Source: Rhizobium tibeticum (GTDB taxonomy: Bacteria; Pseudomonadota; Alphaproteobacteria; Rhizobiales; Rhizobiaceae). Taken from it: DNA of 64,000 nt. Below, piece after piece: positions 18,426-28,013 of the stretch (the stretch's first letter is position 1; every line of letters starts with the position of its first letter). The notes under the pieces are model-generated. The model made no database searches and had not been told where the DNA came from. It was given only the letters and a program-made list of their open reading frames with translations. The stretch spans positions 186,001 to 250,000 of the forward strand of contig NZ_FOCV01000006.1 in the NCBI RefSeq assembly GCF_900110205.1, in the 5' to 3' direction. A program made the translations under genes and the position numbers.

Positions 18426-19492
18426 CCACACAGATCGAATTGACCGGCGTCAACAAGCATTACGGTGCCTACCATGCGCTGAGGGATATCAACCTTACGA
18501 TCTCAAAAGGCAGTTTCGTGGCACTTGTCGGCCCGTCGGGCTGCGGCAAATCCACGTTGCTCCGGTCGCTGGCGGGGCTAGAGAAGATTTCCGAAGGCAC
18601 CTTGCAGATCGCCGGCGAGGTAATGAACGACATGCCGCCGCGCAAGCGTGACATCGCCATGGTGTTCCAGTCCTATGCGCTTTATCCGCATATGACAGTG
18701 GCCGAAAACCTGACCTATTCGTTGCGCATGCGTGGCGTATCGAAGGATGAAGCGAGAAAGAAGGCGAACGAGGTGGCGCAGATAACCGGTCTTACCGGAC
18801 TGCTCGACCGCTATCCACGTCAGCTTTCCGGCGGCCAGCGCCAGCGCGTCGCCATGGGCCGTGCAATCATCCGGCATCCCAAGGCCTTCCTGTTTGACGA
18901 GCCGTTATCCAATCTCGATGCGGCACTGCGCGTGTCGATGCGCAAGGAAATCCGCGCGCTGCACGACCGGCTCGGCGCGACGTCCGTCTATGTCACCCAC
19001 GACCAGATCGAGGCGATGACCATGGCCGACCATGTCGTCGTCATGCGCGAAGGTATCATCGAGCAGCAGGGCAAGCCCCTCGACCTTTATGACAAGCCCG
19101 CTAACAAGTTTGTCGCAGGTTTCATCGGTTCGCCCGCCATGAACTTCATTCCGGCTGTGGTCGCAGAGGACGGCAAGAGCCTGACGATCGATCTCGGCAG
19201 TGTGAAGCACAAGATCGCGATCGACCATCAAGTCCAAGCCGGCCGCAAGGTCACCGTTGGCCTTCGTCCGGAGCATATCGGGATCACGGCAGCAGGGCAG
19301 GGCACATTCGACGTGCCCGTGGCCGTGGTGGAATCGACCGGTTCATCCACCTTCGTCACGGCGGCGACCACACCCGAACTGACGATCGTCGAGACGGGCC
19401 GAGGCATCGCGCGGGCACGCGAGAAGATTGGCGTGACCGTCGATCCGTCGCAGCTACATCTTTTCGACGAGACAAGCGGCATCCGACTCTGA
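18422..19492 (+). CDS. ABC sugar importer ATP-binding protein (UgpC/MsmK type)
   Basis: 356 residues from the ATG at 18422 that overlaps the permease stop. Walker A is GPSGCGKST (residues 37-45), the signature is LSGGQRQRVAMGRAII, Walker B is LFDEPLSNLD, and the switch His is in VTHDQIEAM. The C-terminal third is the TOBE-type regulatory domain typical of CUT1 ATPases (VGLRPEHIGI). It powers the importer and is the last gene of the LacI-controlled operon. A weak GACCAG/CTGGTC hairpin lies just downstream (19506-19532). Confidence 0.93.
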   Translation: MTTQIELTGVNKHYGAYHALRDINLTISKGSFVALVGPSGCGKSTLLRSLAGLEKISEGTLQIAGEVMNDMPPRKRDIAMVFQSYALYPHMTVAENLTYSLRMRGVSKDEARKKANEVAQITGLTGLLDRYPRQLSGGQRQRVAMGRAIIRHPKAFLFDEPLSNLDAALRVSMRKEIRALHDRLGATSVYVTHDQIEAMTMADHVVVMREGIIEQQGKPLDLYDKPANKFVAGFIGSPAMNFIPAVVAEDGKSLTIDLGSVKHKIAIDHQVQAGRKVTVGLRPEHIGITAAGQGTFDVPVAVVESTGSSTFVTAATTPELTIVETGRGIARAREKIGVTVDPSQLHLFDETSGIRL

Positions 19493-19533
19493 ACCATTGG
19501 CGACCGACCAGACCCGGCCGCCTCGACTGGTCT

Positions 19534-20565
19534 TCAGCGTCCGCCTTCGATCTTGCGATGACGCTGATTGGTGCCGCCGGCGCCATAGGGGTAGTCGGCC
19601 ACATGGGGCTGGCTGACTTCGCTCAGCTTCGTCATCTCCTCTTCGGAAAGCGAAAGCTCTGCCGCAGCGAGATTGTCAGCGAGCTGTTTGCTCGTTCTCG
19701 CCCCCAGGATAACAGACGTCACGGCCGGTCGTGACGCCGTCCAGGCGAGTGCAACCTGCGCCATGCTGACGCCGCGGCCCTTGGCAATCTCCTCCACCAT
19801 GTCGATGATCGCCCAGGTGCGCTCCTGCGCATTGCGCAGGGCGTAGGATTCCATACCCCTGTTCGGGTTCTCGCCGAGACGGGTCGCACCCGTCGGCATC
19901 TGGTCACGCCGGTATTTGCCCGTCAGCCAGCCGCCGCCGAGCGGTGACCATGGCAGCAAACCCATGCCGGCATCCTGGCATGCCGCGACGATCTCCAGCT
20001 CGATGTCGCGCACCAGAAGGTTATATTGCGGCTGCAGCGTTACGGGTCGCGTGTAGCCGCGCGCCTTGGCGATTTCCACGGCTTTGGCGATCTGCCATCC
20101 CACATAGTTGGAGAAGCCGTAATAACCGATCTTGCCGGCCGAAACGGCATCATCGAGAAAGCGCAGCGTCTCCTCGATCGGGGTCAGCGCGTCCCATGCA
20201 TGCATCTGATAGAGATCGATGTGCTCGACGCCAAGACGCGAGAGCGATGCGTCGAGCGCCTGGTTCAGGTGGCGGCGCGAAAGGCCGATGTCGTTTGGAC
20301 CGGGGCCCATCGGAAAGCGCCCCTTGGTTGCGATCACAGCCTGTTTTGCCTCGGTCGGCCGCGTCTTTAGCCACTGGCCGATGATCTCTTCGGACTTGCC
20401 GGCGCTGTAGACATCGGCGGTATCGACGAAATTGCCGCCCCAGGCGAAATAGTCGTCAAGAAGCCTGTGCGATGCCGCTTCATCAGCTTCGGCACCGAAT
20501 GTCATGGTGCCGAGGCAGTAGGCGGTGACGACCGCTCCACTTTGGCCAAGCCTGCGATAATCCAT
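19534..20565 (-). CDS. aldo/keto reductase
   Basis: 343 residues, a full-length NADP-dependent aldo/keto reductase. The catalytic set is visible: Asp and Tyr in DTADVYSAGKSEEIIG, Lys in AVIATKGRF, His in LYQMHAWD. The cofactor segment is TSVILGARTSKQLADNL. It converges on the sugar importer operon with a 41-bp gap, so it is transcribed separately. It probably reduces small aldehydes or ketones; the substrate is unknown. It sits 48 bp after the exporter genes on the same strand and could share their transcript. Confidence 0.88.
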   Translation of the reverse strand: MDYRRLGQSGAVVTAYCLGTMTFGAEADEAASHRLLDDYFAWGGNFVDTADVYSAGKSEEIIGQWLKTRPTEAKQAVIATKGRFPMGPGPNDIGLSRRHLNQALDASLSRLGVEHIDLYQMHAWDALTPIEETLRFLDDAVSAGKIGYYGFSNYVGWQIAKAVEIAKARGYTRPVTLQPQYNLLVRDIELEIVAACQDAGMGLLPWSPLGGGWLTGKYRRDQMPTGATRLGENPNRGMESYALRNAQERTWAIIDMVEEIAKGRGVSMAQVALAWTASRPAVTSVILGARTSKQLADNLAAAELSLSEEEMTKLSEVSQPHVADYPYGAGGTNQRHRKIEGGR

Positions 20566-20613
20566 AGAAGATCCTCCTCTTCGAATAGGGACGTTGCTTG
20601 TAAAGTCATGCGT

Positions 20614-22512
20614 TCAGGTGGCTGAACCGTTCGCCGCCGTTTCTTCCAGAACCGTGTCGGGAATATCGTCGAAGGACGCATAGTTCAGATTGTAGAGCCG
20701 CGAATAGAGCTTGCGGTTTTTCATCAGCTGTTGATGGTTACCCGTCTCGATCAGTTCGCCGTTCTGCAAGACGATGATGCGATCCGCCTCCCGGATGGTG
20801 GCGAGGCGGTGGGCGATGACAAGTCCCGTGCGGTTTTCGAGGAGCTTGACCAGCGCCTTCTGGATCAGCATTTCCGTGTAGCTGTCGATGTTGGCGGTCG
20901 CCTCATCGAGGACCAGGATTTTCGCGTCAGCCACCAGCGCGCGGGCAAAGCTTAAAAGCTGACGCTGCCCGAGCGATAGATTGCCGCCACGCTCGCCGAG
21001 CACGCTGTCATAGCCCTGTGGCAAACGCATGATGAAGTCATGGGCGCCCACAGCCTTGGCCGCCTCGACGACCTGTTCGCGGGTCGCCTCAGCCTTGTGG
21101 TAGCGAATATTGTCGAACACCGTGCCGGTGAACAGGAATGGTTCCTGAAGAACCATGGCGATCTGGTTGCCAAGGGAATCCTGAGTCAGATCGCGCACGT
21201 CGTGCCCGCCGACCAGCACTTGGCCCTGCTGAACGTCGTAGAAGCGATGGATCAGCGACATGCAGCTCGATTTTCCCGAACCTGTCGGGCCGACAAGGGC
21301 AACCGTTTCTCCCGGGTTTACCTTGAAGCTGACATGCTTGAGAACCGGGAGCTTGGGATTGTAGCCGAAGACGACGTCGCGAAACTCAACCGATCCGTCC
21401 ATGTCGGCAGAAAGCTGCTTGGCATTTGGTGCGTCCCTGATGTCGACCGGCACATCGAGAACTTCCGTCAGTCGCTGACCGGAGGCCATGGCGCGCTGCA
21501 TCACCGAATACTGCAGCGTCAGTGACCGGATTGGATCGAAGAACCGCTGGATATAGAACAGGAAAGCGACAAGGACGCCGACATCGAGCGCCTGGTTGAG
21601 CACGCGTGCACCACCGACGACAATGACAAGCGCCATGGCAACACCGGTCAGCGAATCCACGATCGGCACCATCACCTGGGCGTAGCGCGCCGCCGTCAGG
21701 TGCGTCTTCAGGTTCGCCTTCGCCTTGTCGTCATAGAGCATGAAGTTGACGCCTTGGCGGTCCATGCTCTGGACCGCCCGCACGCCATGGATCGCTTCGG
21801 CCAATGCCCCGTTGGCCACGGAATTTGTCTCATGCGCGGCCATGAAGGACTTGCGCGCCAGCGGCAGCCAGAAGAGGCGCACGACAAAAAGGATTGGCAG
21901 GACGGAAAGCGTCAAAAGGCCGAGCTTGAAGTCGAGATAAAGCATGACAAAGACGATGCCGAACAGGAGCGCGATATCACCAACCGACAGGACGGAGGTT
22001 TCCAGAAATTCCTGCATCGAATTGACGTCGCCCTGAAGGCGCGACATCAGGCGCCCGACCTCGGTTTTATCCATGAATGAGAGCGAAACCCGCTGCAGGT
22101 GCGAAAACATCGCCTTGCGGATATCGAAGAGCACTTCCTCGGCAACGTTGCCGACCAGCGTCTCCTGTGCATAGCTGGCGGCGTAGTTGATCAAGATCGC
22201 GATCAGAAAGGCGACCATCGACCACGTCAGCGCTGAATGGCTACCTCCAGGCCGCATGCCGTGATCGATCGCATAGCGGATGATCAGCGGGATCAGCAAC
22301 TGCATGGCCGTGAACGTCAGAACGGCGCCCACCGACAGCAGCACCTGCCGGCGGTACGGATGCACGAACGACCAGATGCGTTTGACGATATTGCCGTCGA
22401 AGGCCTTGCCGAACATCTCCTCCTCGACGCGGTGGGAGCCGACAACCGCGCGCGGCGGGCGGCGTCCATCCTCGCGGACGTCGGAGCGTTCGGTTTCCAG
22501 TTCCTCGGCCAT
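20614..22512 (-). CDS. ABC exporter half-transporter, partner 2 (fused membrane and ATPase domains)
   Basis: 632 residues. An N-terminal soluble tail of about 45 residues leads into six membrane helices (about 45-350) and an ATPase domain. Walker A is GPTGSGKSS, Walker B ILVLDEATANID with the catalytic Glu intact, and the switch His is in IAHRLATI. The signature motif is LSLGQRQ instead of LSGGQ. Its partner gene upstream (11-bp gap) has the reverse pattern, as in asymmetric heterodimeric exporters (TM287/288 type). The cargo is unknown; lipids, drugs or glycans are possible. Confidence 0.88.
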   Translation of the reverse strand: MAEELETERSDVREDGRRPPRAVVGSHRVEEEMFGKAFDGNIVKRIWSFVHPYRRQVLLSVGAVLTFTAMQLLIPLIIRYAIDHGMRPGGSHSALTWSMVAFLIAILINYAASYAQETLVGNVAEEVLFDIRKAMFSHLQRVSLSFMDKTEVGRLMSRLQGDVNSMQEFLETSVLSVGDIALLFGIVFVMLYLDFKLGLLTLSVLPILFVVRLFWLPLARKSFMAAHETNSVANGALAEAIHGVRAVQSMDRQGVNFMLYDDKAKANLKTHLTAARYAQVMVPIVDSLTGVAMALVIVVGGARVLNQALDVGVLVAFLFYIQRFFDPIRSLTLQYSVMQRAMASGQRLTEVLDVPVDIRDAPNAKQLSADMDGSVEFRDVVFGYNPKLPVLKHVSFKVNPGETVALVGPTGSGKSSCMSLIHRFYDVQQGQVLVGGHDVRDLTQDSLGNQIAMVLQEPFLFTGTVFDNIRYHKAEATREQVVEAAKAVGAHDFIMRLPQGYDSVLGERGGNLSLGQRQLLSFARALVADAKILVLDEATANIDSYTEMLIQKALVKLLENRTGLVIAHRLATIREADRIIVLQNGELIETGNHQQLMKNRKLYSRLYNLNYASFDDIPDTVLEETAANGSAT

Positions 22513-22523
22513 TATGTTCCTCC

Positions 22524-24437
22524 CTAGGCGCTGAGGGCCTCGTCGCCCGGCCGCACCTGTAGATCGAAAAGCGCCTTGTAGCGTCCGCCCGCGGCCAGCA
22601 ACTCTTCGTGTGTGCCCCGCTCGACGATTTCTCCATGCTCGACAAACAGGATCTGGTCGGCATGCATCAAAGAGCTCAAGCGATGCGCCACAATGATCGT
22701 CACGCGATCGGCTGCATATTTGCGCATTGCCGCGCGGATGCGCTGCTCGGTTGCGGCATCGATTGCAGCCGTCGAATCATCGAAGACCATCACGGCAGGC
22801 TTCAGCATCAGCGCGCGGGCGATCGACAGACGCTGGCGCTGCCCGCCCGACAACGACACGCCGCGTTCGCCGACGACGGTTCCATAGCCGGTCGGCAGGC
22901 CGAGCACGTAGTTGTGCAGCTGTGCGCTTTCGCTCGCCCGCCCGATCCGGCTTTCCTTTGCCCAAGGGTCTCCATAGGCAATGTTGTTTTCGATTGAGGT
23001 CGTGAACAGGAAGGAATCCTGCTGCACGACGGCGACGGCGCGACGCAGCGACTGCAGCGTCGCCTGGCTAATGTCCTGTCCGTCGATGGTAATCGTACCC
23101 TTCGTGACGTCGTAGAAGCGCGGGATGAGGTGGGCAAGCGTCGACTTACCGCTGCCGGGCGGACCCACGATGCCGATCGTCTCGCCGCGCTTTGCCTCGA
23201 AGGAAACATTGCGCAACACCTCGTGCATCGGCGAACTCGGATAGGTGAAGCTTACATTCTCGAAGCGAAGCGTACCGTCACTCAGCGCCAGATCCTTTGC
23301 ATCCGGCGCATCGCGCACGGCGATCTCGAGGTCGAGCAGGTTGAAGAGGCGGGTGCCGCAGGTCGAAGCACGTGCGAAGGCATTGACCATGAGACCAAGC
23401 TGGCGAACCGGCATCTGCAGGATCGTCATGAAGGTCAGGAACGAGGCGAGCGTGCCGACTGTGATCTCGCCGGACATCACCTTGCCGCCGCCAATCCACA
23501 GCACGAGGCCCATGGCCGCGAAGAAGGAAAAGGTCATAGCGCTCGTGTTGACAACGCGGATACCGACGCGCTGGTGGGCGAGTGTGAGAGCGTTCTTCGA
23601 GGCCTTCTCGAACTTGCTCATCTCGTGCGCCTGCGCGGCAAAGGCGCGTACCACGCGGATGCCCCCGAGATTTTCCTCCATGATGCGGGTCAGCACCGAT
23701 AGCCGCTCCTGCAGCTCGAGCCAGGTTGCACGCAACCGCAATTGGGTGACCGAGGAGCGCCAGCCGACGAATGGCACGAAGCTTAAGGCAAGCAAGCCGA
23801 GAACGACGTCTGTGGAAAGCAGCATATAGGCGCCGATGCCAATCAGCATCGTCAACAGCACCATGCGCACCAGCGCCGTCGAAAAGTACATGCGCACACC
23901 TTCGAGGTCGAGCAACCCGATGGTGATCAGGTCGCCCGAATGGACGCTGTCGTGAAAGCTGAAGGAGAGCCGTTGGATCTTCTCGTAGCAGGCAAGGCGT
24001 AGCTCGTAACCGATATGGTGGCCGACGCTTTCGCTGTAATAGTTCTGGATCATCGTAAAGATGCCGCGCAGGACGCTCGCACCGAGCAGCATCAGCGCGG
24101 TCGTCAAAAGCGCATCCTGTGCGAGTTGCCCTGCCTGACCGCCTTCCATCGCGATCTGCGTGTGGTCGACGGCCTGGCCGAGCAGGCGAGGGATCATCAG
24201 CTGGAAGGTGGAGGCCACAAGGGTCGCGCCAATGGCGAAACCGGATTGCCAGGGATGGCGAAACGCCATGACGGTGATGCGCACGAGCGTGAAGAGGCCT
24301 TTGCCCCAGCCCGCCGCAATCGCCTTCGCCATCGAAGCCGAGGGCTTCGTCGCGCGTGTTAAAGCATCGCTGCTCACGGTAATGTTCCAAAACATAAGGT
24401 GTGGTCGGACGCTGGTCCGGAAAGGCGGCGAATCCAT
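22524..24437 (-). CDS. ABC exporter half-transporter, partner 1
   Basis: 637 residues from the first ATG (24437); ATGs at 24395 and 24332 are alternatives and none has a good ribosome site. Six membrane helices (about 60-360) are followed by an ATPase domain with Walker A GPPGSGKST and a canonical LSGGQRQRLS signature. Walker B is VMVFDDSTAAID, so the catalytic Glu is replaced by Asp. With the altered signature of its partner this defines one degenerate and one canonical ATP site. It is first in the two-gene operon and is divergent from the FAD protein gene. Confidence 0.88.
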   Translation of the reverse strand: MDSPPFRTSVRPHLMFWNITVSSDALTRATKPSASMAKAIAAGWGKGLFTLVRITVMAFRHPWQSGFAIGATLVASTFQLMIPRLLGQAVDHTQIAMEGGQAGQLAQDALLTTALMLLGASVLRGIFTMIQNYYSESVGHHIGYELRLACYEKIQRLSFSFHDSVHSGDLITIGLLDLEGVRMYFSTALVRMVLLTMLIGIGAYMLLSTDVVLGLLALSFVPFVGWRSSVTQLRLRATWLELQERLSVLTRIMEENLGGIRVVRAFAAQAHEMSKFEKASKNALTLAHQRVGIRVVNTSAMTFSFFAAMGLVLWIGGGKVMSGEITVGTLASFLTFMTILQMPVRQLGLMVNAFARASTCGTRLFNLLDLEIAVRDAPDAKDLALSDGTLRFENVSFTYPSSPMHEVLRNVSFEAKRGETIGIVGPPGSGKSTLAHLIPRFYDVTKGTITIDGQDISQATLQSLRRAVAVVQQDSFLFTTSIENNIAYGDPWAKESRIGRASESAQLHNYVLGLPTGYGTVVGERGVSLSGGQRQRLSIARALMLKPAVMVFDDSTAAIDAATEQRIRAAMRKYAADRVTIIVAHRLSSLMHADQILFVEHGEIVERGTHEELLAAGGRYKALFDLQVRPGDEALSA

Positions 24438-24782
24438 GAAGGATTGATTAGCGCCCTTACCTTTGCCGATTCCTCTCGGTCCTTCAAGTCAAGAATTCAC
24501 CGGTTGGTTATTTTATCGTGAGCTTGGCAAAGGCGAAGGTGCGGACACCACGACGGAACGTTTCCCCAGAAATATCCAAATATTTCCGGCACTTATCATC
24601 TCCGGACAATAAGACGTCGAATAAAGGGCTTGCCTAAATCGTCTTTTGGAGCTTTCATACACGACCAGTTTGATAGACTATAGGCGGTTCAAAACCGCGT
24701 GAACCTTCTCAACGCGCGAGCGATTTTTCCCGCGTTGAAACCAAATCGAGACACGATGCGCAAGGGTCGCAGGGGAGTTGAG
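24438..24782. other. 345-bp divergent intergenic region
   Basis: Between the exporter operon and the FAD protein gene. It contains an AT-rich palindrome, AAATAT-CCAA-ATATTT (24570-24585), a LacI-like half-site GGAACGTTTCCCC (24555-24567), and a small hairpin GCGGTT-CAA-AACCGC (24685-24699). No gene is convincing; promoters for both directions are expected. Confidence 0.45.
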
Positions 24783-26189
24783 ATGACGGTTCAAGGCCTG
24801 TTTTCTTCGAAGTCAGCGGCGGCAGCACAGATCTCCGCCATGCCGCGTTTTGCCATTGTCGGCCGCGGCTTTTCCGGAATGATGACGGCAATCGCCCTGA
24901 TGAAGACGGTGCGTCTGCCTTTTCATCTGCAGCTTTTCGATCCCAATTCGTCGGTCAGCGGTGGACAGGCACTCTCCTCAACGCGTACCTCAACGATCCT
25001 GAATACGCGCGTGCGGGATCTTTCTGTTTGCGCCGGCGATAGCGACGATTTCAACGACTGGCTCTGTAGCAACGCGGAATTCCGCGCCGCCGTACCTGCG
25101 GCGATCCCGGGATTTCGCCAGATCTTCGTGCCGAAAGAGATTTTTAGCGACTACGTCTACCAACGCTTCTCGGAAGCCTTGTCCGCCCGCAAGGACATCA
25201 CCGTTCAGGTCTGCCACGAACCGGTTGTGGCGATCCGCAGGAGCCACGGCAACCGGTTCCTGCTCGAAAGCGCCAATCCTGCCAATCCGCTATTCGATAC
25301 AGTCATCCTCGCCACAGGCTACGGCTTGCCAGAGATCGAAGAACCGCAGCAGGAGCCGTCGCCAGTCAGAGCCCAGCGCCTGATTGCACGACCGCACACG
25401 GTCCTGCTCGGCAGCGGCATCAGGGTCGTCGATCAACTTCTGCAGTTGCGCGATGCCGGCTATGCGGGGCAGGTTACCATTCTTTCCCGGCGCGGTTTCC
25501 TGCCGCAGAGCCATACGCCGCACTCTGCCGATCCGGTTTTTCCTGCAGACGCTCTGCCATCAAACCTTCCCGACATCCTGCACTTTATCCGCAGCGCCTG
25601 CCGCCAGGCGGAGGAGGAAGGCCGAAGCTGGCAATCCGTCATGAACGGATTGCGCAAGCACGCCCGCTCTTTGTGGCGCGCGCTGCCGGCTCATCAGAAG
25701 CACCAGTTCAACCGGCATCTGAGAGCCATCTACGACAGCCATCGCAACCGACTGCCGGAGGCCATTTACGCCCGTCTTCAGAGCGAGCTGGCCAGTGGTA
25801 ACACGGTTCTTCGCCGCGGCGTCGTGGGACGCCAGGGCCTGAGCGGCCTCTTCTTCCGGCCAGCCGGCTCGCAGTCCGACGAGATCGTCAATGCCGAGCG
25901 CATCCTGGATTGCCGCTGCCGCGGACCGCAATTGGGCGCACCACTGCTCGCAAGCCTTGTAAGCGAAGGCTTGGCTCTGCCGGACGAACTATCACTGGGT
26001 CTGGCCGTCAATCAGCGCGGCCAGCCTTGCCTTGAGGATGGGTCAACGGCCGATGGACTGTTTGCCGTCGGCCCACTTGGCCTTGGCAGTCTGCCTGACA
26101 TCGATCTCGTTCCCGAGATCGTCAGTCAGGCATTTGCGGTGGGAGAGCATGTCGCCCAGCGCTTCTACCCGCAGAGCAAGGCTGTCTGA
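24783..26189 (+). CDS. FAD/NAD(P)-binding oxidoreductase-like protein
   Basis: 468 residues from the ATG at 24783, which has AGGGGAG about 5 bp upstream; an extension to 24699 lacks this. The N-terminal dinucleotide fold is FAIVGRGFSGMMTAIAL (GxGxSG, residues 27-32), with VILATGYGLPE later as the second nucleotide-binding feature. It resembles the NAD_binding_9/HpnW-like FAD-NAD(P)-binding family, whose biochemical role is poorly known. Its stop codon abuts the SURF1 stop with no gap, so the two transcripts converge. Confidence 0.75.
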   Translation: MTVQGLFSSKSAAAAQISAMPRFAIVGRGFSGMMTAIALMKTVRLPFHLQLFDPNSSVSGGQALSSTRTSTILNTRVRDLSVCAGDSDDFNDWLCSNAEFRAAVPAAIPGFRQIFVPKEIFSDYVYQRFSEALSARKDITVQVCHEPVVAIRRSHGNRFLLESANPANPLFDTVILATGYGLPEIEEPQQEPSPVRAQRLIARPHTVLLGSGIRVVDQLLQLRDAGYAGQVTILSRRGFLPQSHTPHSADPVFPADALPSNLPDILHFIRSACRQAEEEGRSWQSVMNGLRKHARSLWRALPAHQKHQFNRHLRAIYDSHRNRLPEAIYARLQSELASGNTVLRRGVVGRQGLSGLFFRPAGSQSDEIVNAERILDCRCRGPQLGAPLLASLVSEGLALPDELSLGLAVNQRGQPCLEDGSTADGLFAVGPLGLGSLPDIDLVPEIVSQAFAVGEHVAQRFYPQSKAV

Positions 26190-26945
26190 TCAGGCCCGAC
26201 GGGCGCGCAACTCGCTGCGGGCAACGAAGGCAAGCAGCCCGGCAGCCATGATCGCCAGCACGAACCAGGTCAGCGCATAGACCAGATGGTTGTTGGGAAA
26301 GACGATCTGCGTCAACCCGCCGACCGGCAGGCCGCCGGGATTGGGCGTCGCATCGGCATCGATGAAATAGGGGGCGACGTCAGCGACGTGGCGGTGTTCG
26401 GCGATGGCGGCCACATCGCGTGAATACCAGCGATCGCTGGCCGGGTCGTTGGACTTGATCATCGTGCCCTTCGGCTCGGTGATCCTCAGCAGCCCAGTGA
26501 TCTTCACCGGCGTCGGTTTTTCCCCTTCGCTGCGTGTTGAAGGATCGCGCTTGTCCGCTGGTACGAAGCCGCGGTTGATCAGGATAGACGTCCCGTCGGC
26601 AAGATAAAGCGGCGTGATCACCCAATAGCCGGGGCCGAGCGTCGTCGACGCGTAGATCAGCGTTTCCTTGTCGTTCTGCAAGACGCCTTCGGCCCTCACA
26701 TGGCGATATTCGTCCTTGGCGCGGCTGACCTGTCCCCACGCTGCGTGTGCCGGCGCTTGAACCGGTTCGGCATGAACACGCTGATCGACGCGGGCAATCA
26801 GGCCCTCTTTCCACGAAAGCCGTTCGACCTGCCAGACACCGAGCGCAACCAGCGCGGCAATCAGCAGCACCATCAGGCCGCAGAACGTCGCCAGCCCAGC
26901 GGCGGTATGCTGTCTGTGTGCTTTTTTGGAGAAAACGTCGGCCAT
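26190..26945 (-). CDS. SURF1-family oxidase assembly protein
   Basis: 251 residues from the ATG at 26945; a GTG at 26978 with AGGAG 3 bp before is an alternative. Two membrane helices flank a large periplasmic domain, as in SURF1: the first at about 15-38 (LATFCGLMVLLIAALVALGVWQ), the last near the C-terminus (LVYALTWFVLAIMAAGLLAFV). WQVERLSWKEGLI and LINRGFVP are family hallmarks. SURF1/Shy1 helps insert haem into haem-copper oxidases. It closes the cyoABCD operon here, where cyoE (haem O synthase) is often found. Confidence 0.85.
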   Translation of the reverse strand: MADVFSKKAHRQHTAAGLATFCGLMVLLIAALVALGVWQVERLSWKEGLIARVDQRVHAEPVQAPAHAAWGQVSRAKDEYRHVRAEGVLQNDKETLIYASTTLGPGYWVITPLYLADGTSILINRGFVPADKRDPSTRSEGEKPTPVKITGLLRITEPKGTMIKSNDPASDRWYSRDVAAIAEHRHVADVAPYFIDADATPNPGGLPVGGLTQIVFPNNHLVYALTWFVLAIMAAGLLAFVARSELRARRA

Positions 26946-26990
26946 GGCCAGAAACCTTGCGGGCGGCGTGACCGCCACCCGCTCCTGCCC

Positions 26991-27392
26991 TTAGGGCATG
27001 TTCTTCATCATTTCCGGGCTCATCGGCATCATGTTTGTGTTCAGATGATGCATGACCCAGAGGGAGCCGGCGAGCGCGATCGCGACAAGCAAGAGCGTGA
27101 AGATCAGCGCCATCATCGTCCAGCCGCCTTCCGAGCGCGGGTTCATATGCAGGAAGAAGATCATATGAACGACGATCTGCACGGCGGCGAGCCCCATGAC
27201 CCAGGCGGCCGTGACGGCTGAACTCTCGAACACGCCGGCCATGACCAGCCAGAACGGGATCGCCGTCAGGATGACCGACAGCACGAAGCCGATCATGTAG
27301 CTCTTGAAGGTGCCGTGGGCCGCCTCGTGTCCGTGGCTGTGACCGTGATGGGCTTCGTGAGCGTCTTCGGTTGCGGGTGCGTTGGAGGTCAT
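26991..27392 (-). CDS. cyoD: cytochrome o ubiquinol oxidase subunit IV
   Basis: 133 residues from the ATG at 27392, whose ATGA overlaps the cyoC stop. Three membrane helices follow a His-rich N-terminal segment (HEAHHGHSHGHEAAHG). IVVHMIFFLHMN is the conserved CyoD core. It is a small subunit needed to assemble the haem-copper centre of the bo3-type oxidase in the inner membrane. A longer frame starts inside cyoC and is not credible. Confidence 0.92.
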   Translation of the reverse strand: MTSNAPATEDAHEAHHGHSHGHEAAHGTFKSYMIGFVLSVILTAIPFWLVMAGVFESSAVTAAWVMGLAAVQIVVHMIFFLHMNPRSEGGWTMMALIFTLLLVAIALAGSLWVMHHLNTNMMPMSPEMMKNMP

Positions 27393-28009
27393 CCGAGAAC
27401 TCCCATAAGATAGACGAAGGAGAAGACGCCGATCCAGACGACGTCGAGGAAGTGCCAGAACATCGACAGGCACATCAGGCGGCGACGATTTTCCGGGATC
27501 AGGCCGCGCATCGATACCTGTACCATCAGCGTCACCAGCCAGACGATGCCGAAGGTGACGTGCAGACCGTGCGTGCCGACCAGCGTGAAGAAGCACGACA
27601 GGAAGGCGCTGCGGGTCGGGCCGGCGCCTTCGTGGATCAGGTGCGCAAACTCGTAGAGCTCGAGACCGAGGAAGGCCAGGCCGAAGATGCCGGTAATGGC
27701 GAGCCAGAAGAGCGTGGCGCCCTTCTCCTTCCGCTCCATCTGCAGCATCGCAAAGCCGTAGGTGATGGAAGACAGAAGCAGCATCGAGGTGTTGATCGCC
27801 ACCAGCGGCAGATCGAAAAGATCGGCCGGCGACGGCCCGGCCGCATAGTTGCGGCCGAGGACGGCATAGGTTGCAAACAGCACCGCAAAGATGAGGCAGT
27901 CGCTCATCAGATAAAGCCAGAAGCCCAGCATGGTGCTGCCTTCCGGATGGTGATCCTCGGTCAGGTAGAATTCAGGCTTGTCGGCCTTGTCGATCACAGT
28001 ATCGCTCAT
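27389..28009 (-). CDS. cyoC: cytochrome o ubiquinol oxidase subunit III
   Basis: 206 residues from the ATG at 28009, 4 bp after the cyoB stop. Five membrane helices. GFWLYLMSDCLIFAVLFATYAVL and LVGTHGLHVTFGI are typical for haem-copper oxidase subunit III of the quinol oxidase type. It stabilises the core. It overlaps cyoD by 4 bp. Confidence 0.94.
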   Translation of the reverse strand: MSDTVIDKADKPEFYLTEDHHPEGSTMLGFWLYLMSDCLIFAVLFATYAVLGRNYAAGPSPADLFDLPLVAINTSMLLLSSITYGFAMLQMERKEKGATLFWLAITGIFGLAFLGLELYEFAHLIHEGAGPTRSAFLSCFFTLVGTHGLHVTFGIVWLVTLMVQVSMRGLIPENRRRLMCLSMFWHFLDVVWIGVFSFVYLMGVLG

Positions 28010-28013
28010 GGTC

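Noticed and set aside
24555..24567. GGAACGTTTCCCC as a further LacI-type operator before the exporter genes
   Set aside because: Only one half matches; symmetry about the central CG is broken on the left side, so it was not called an operator.
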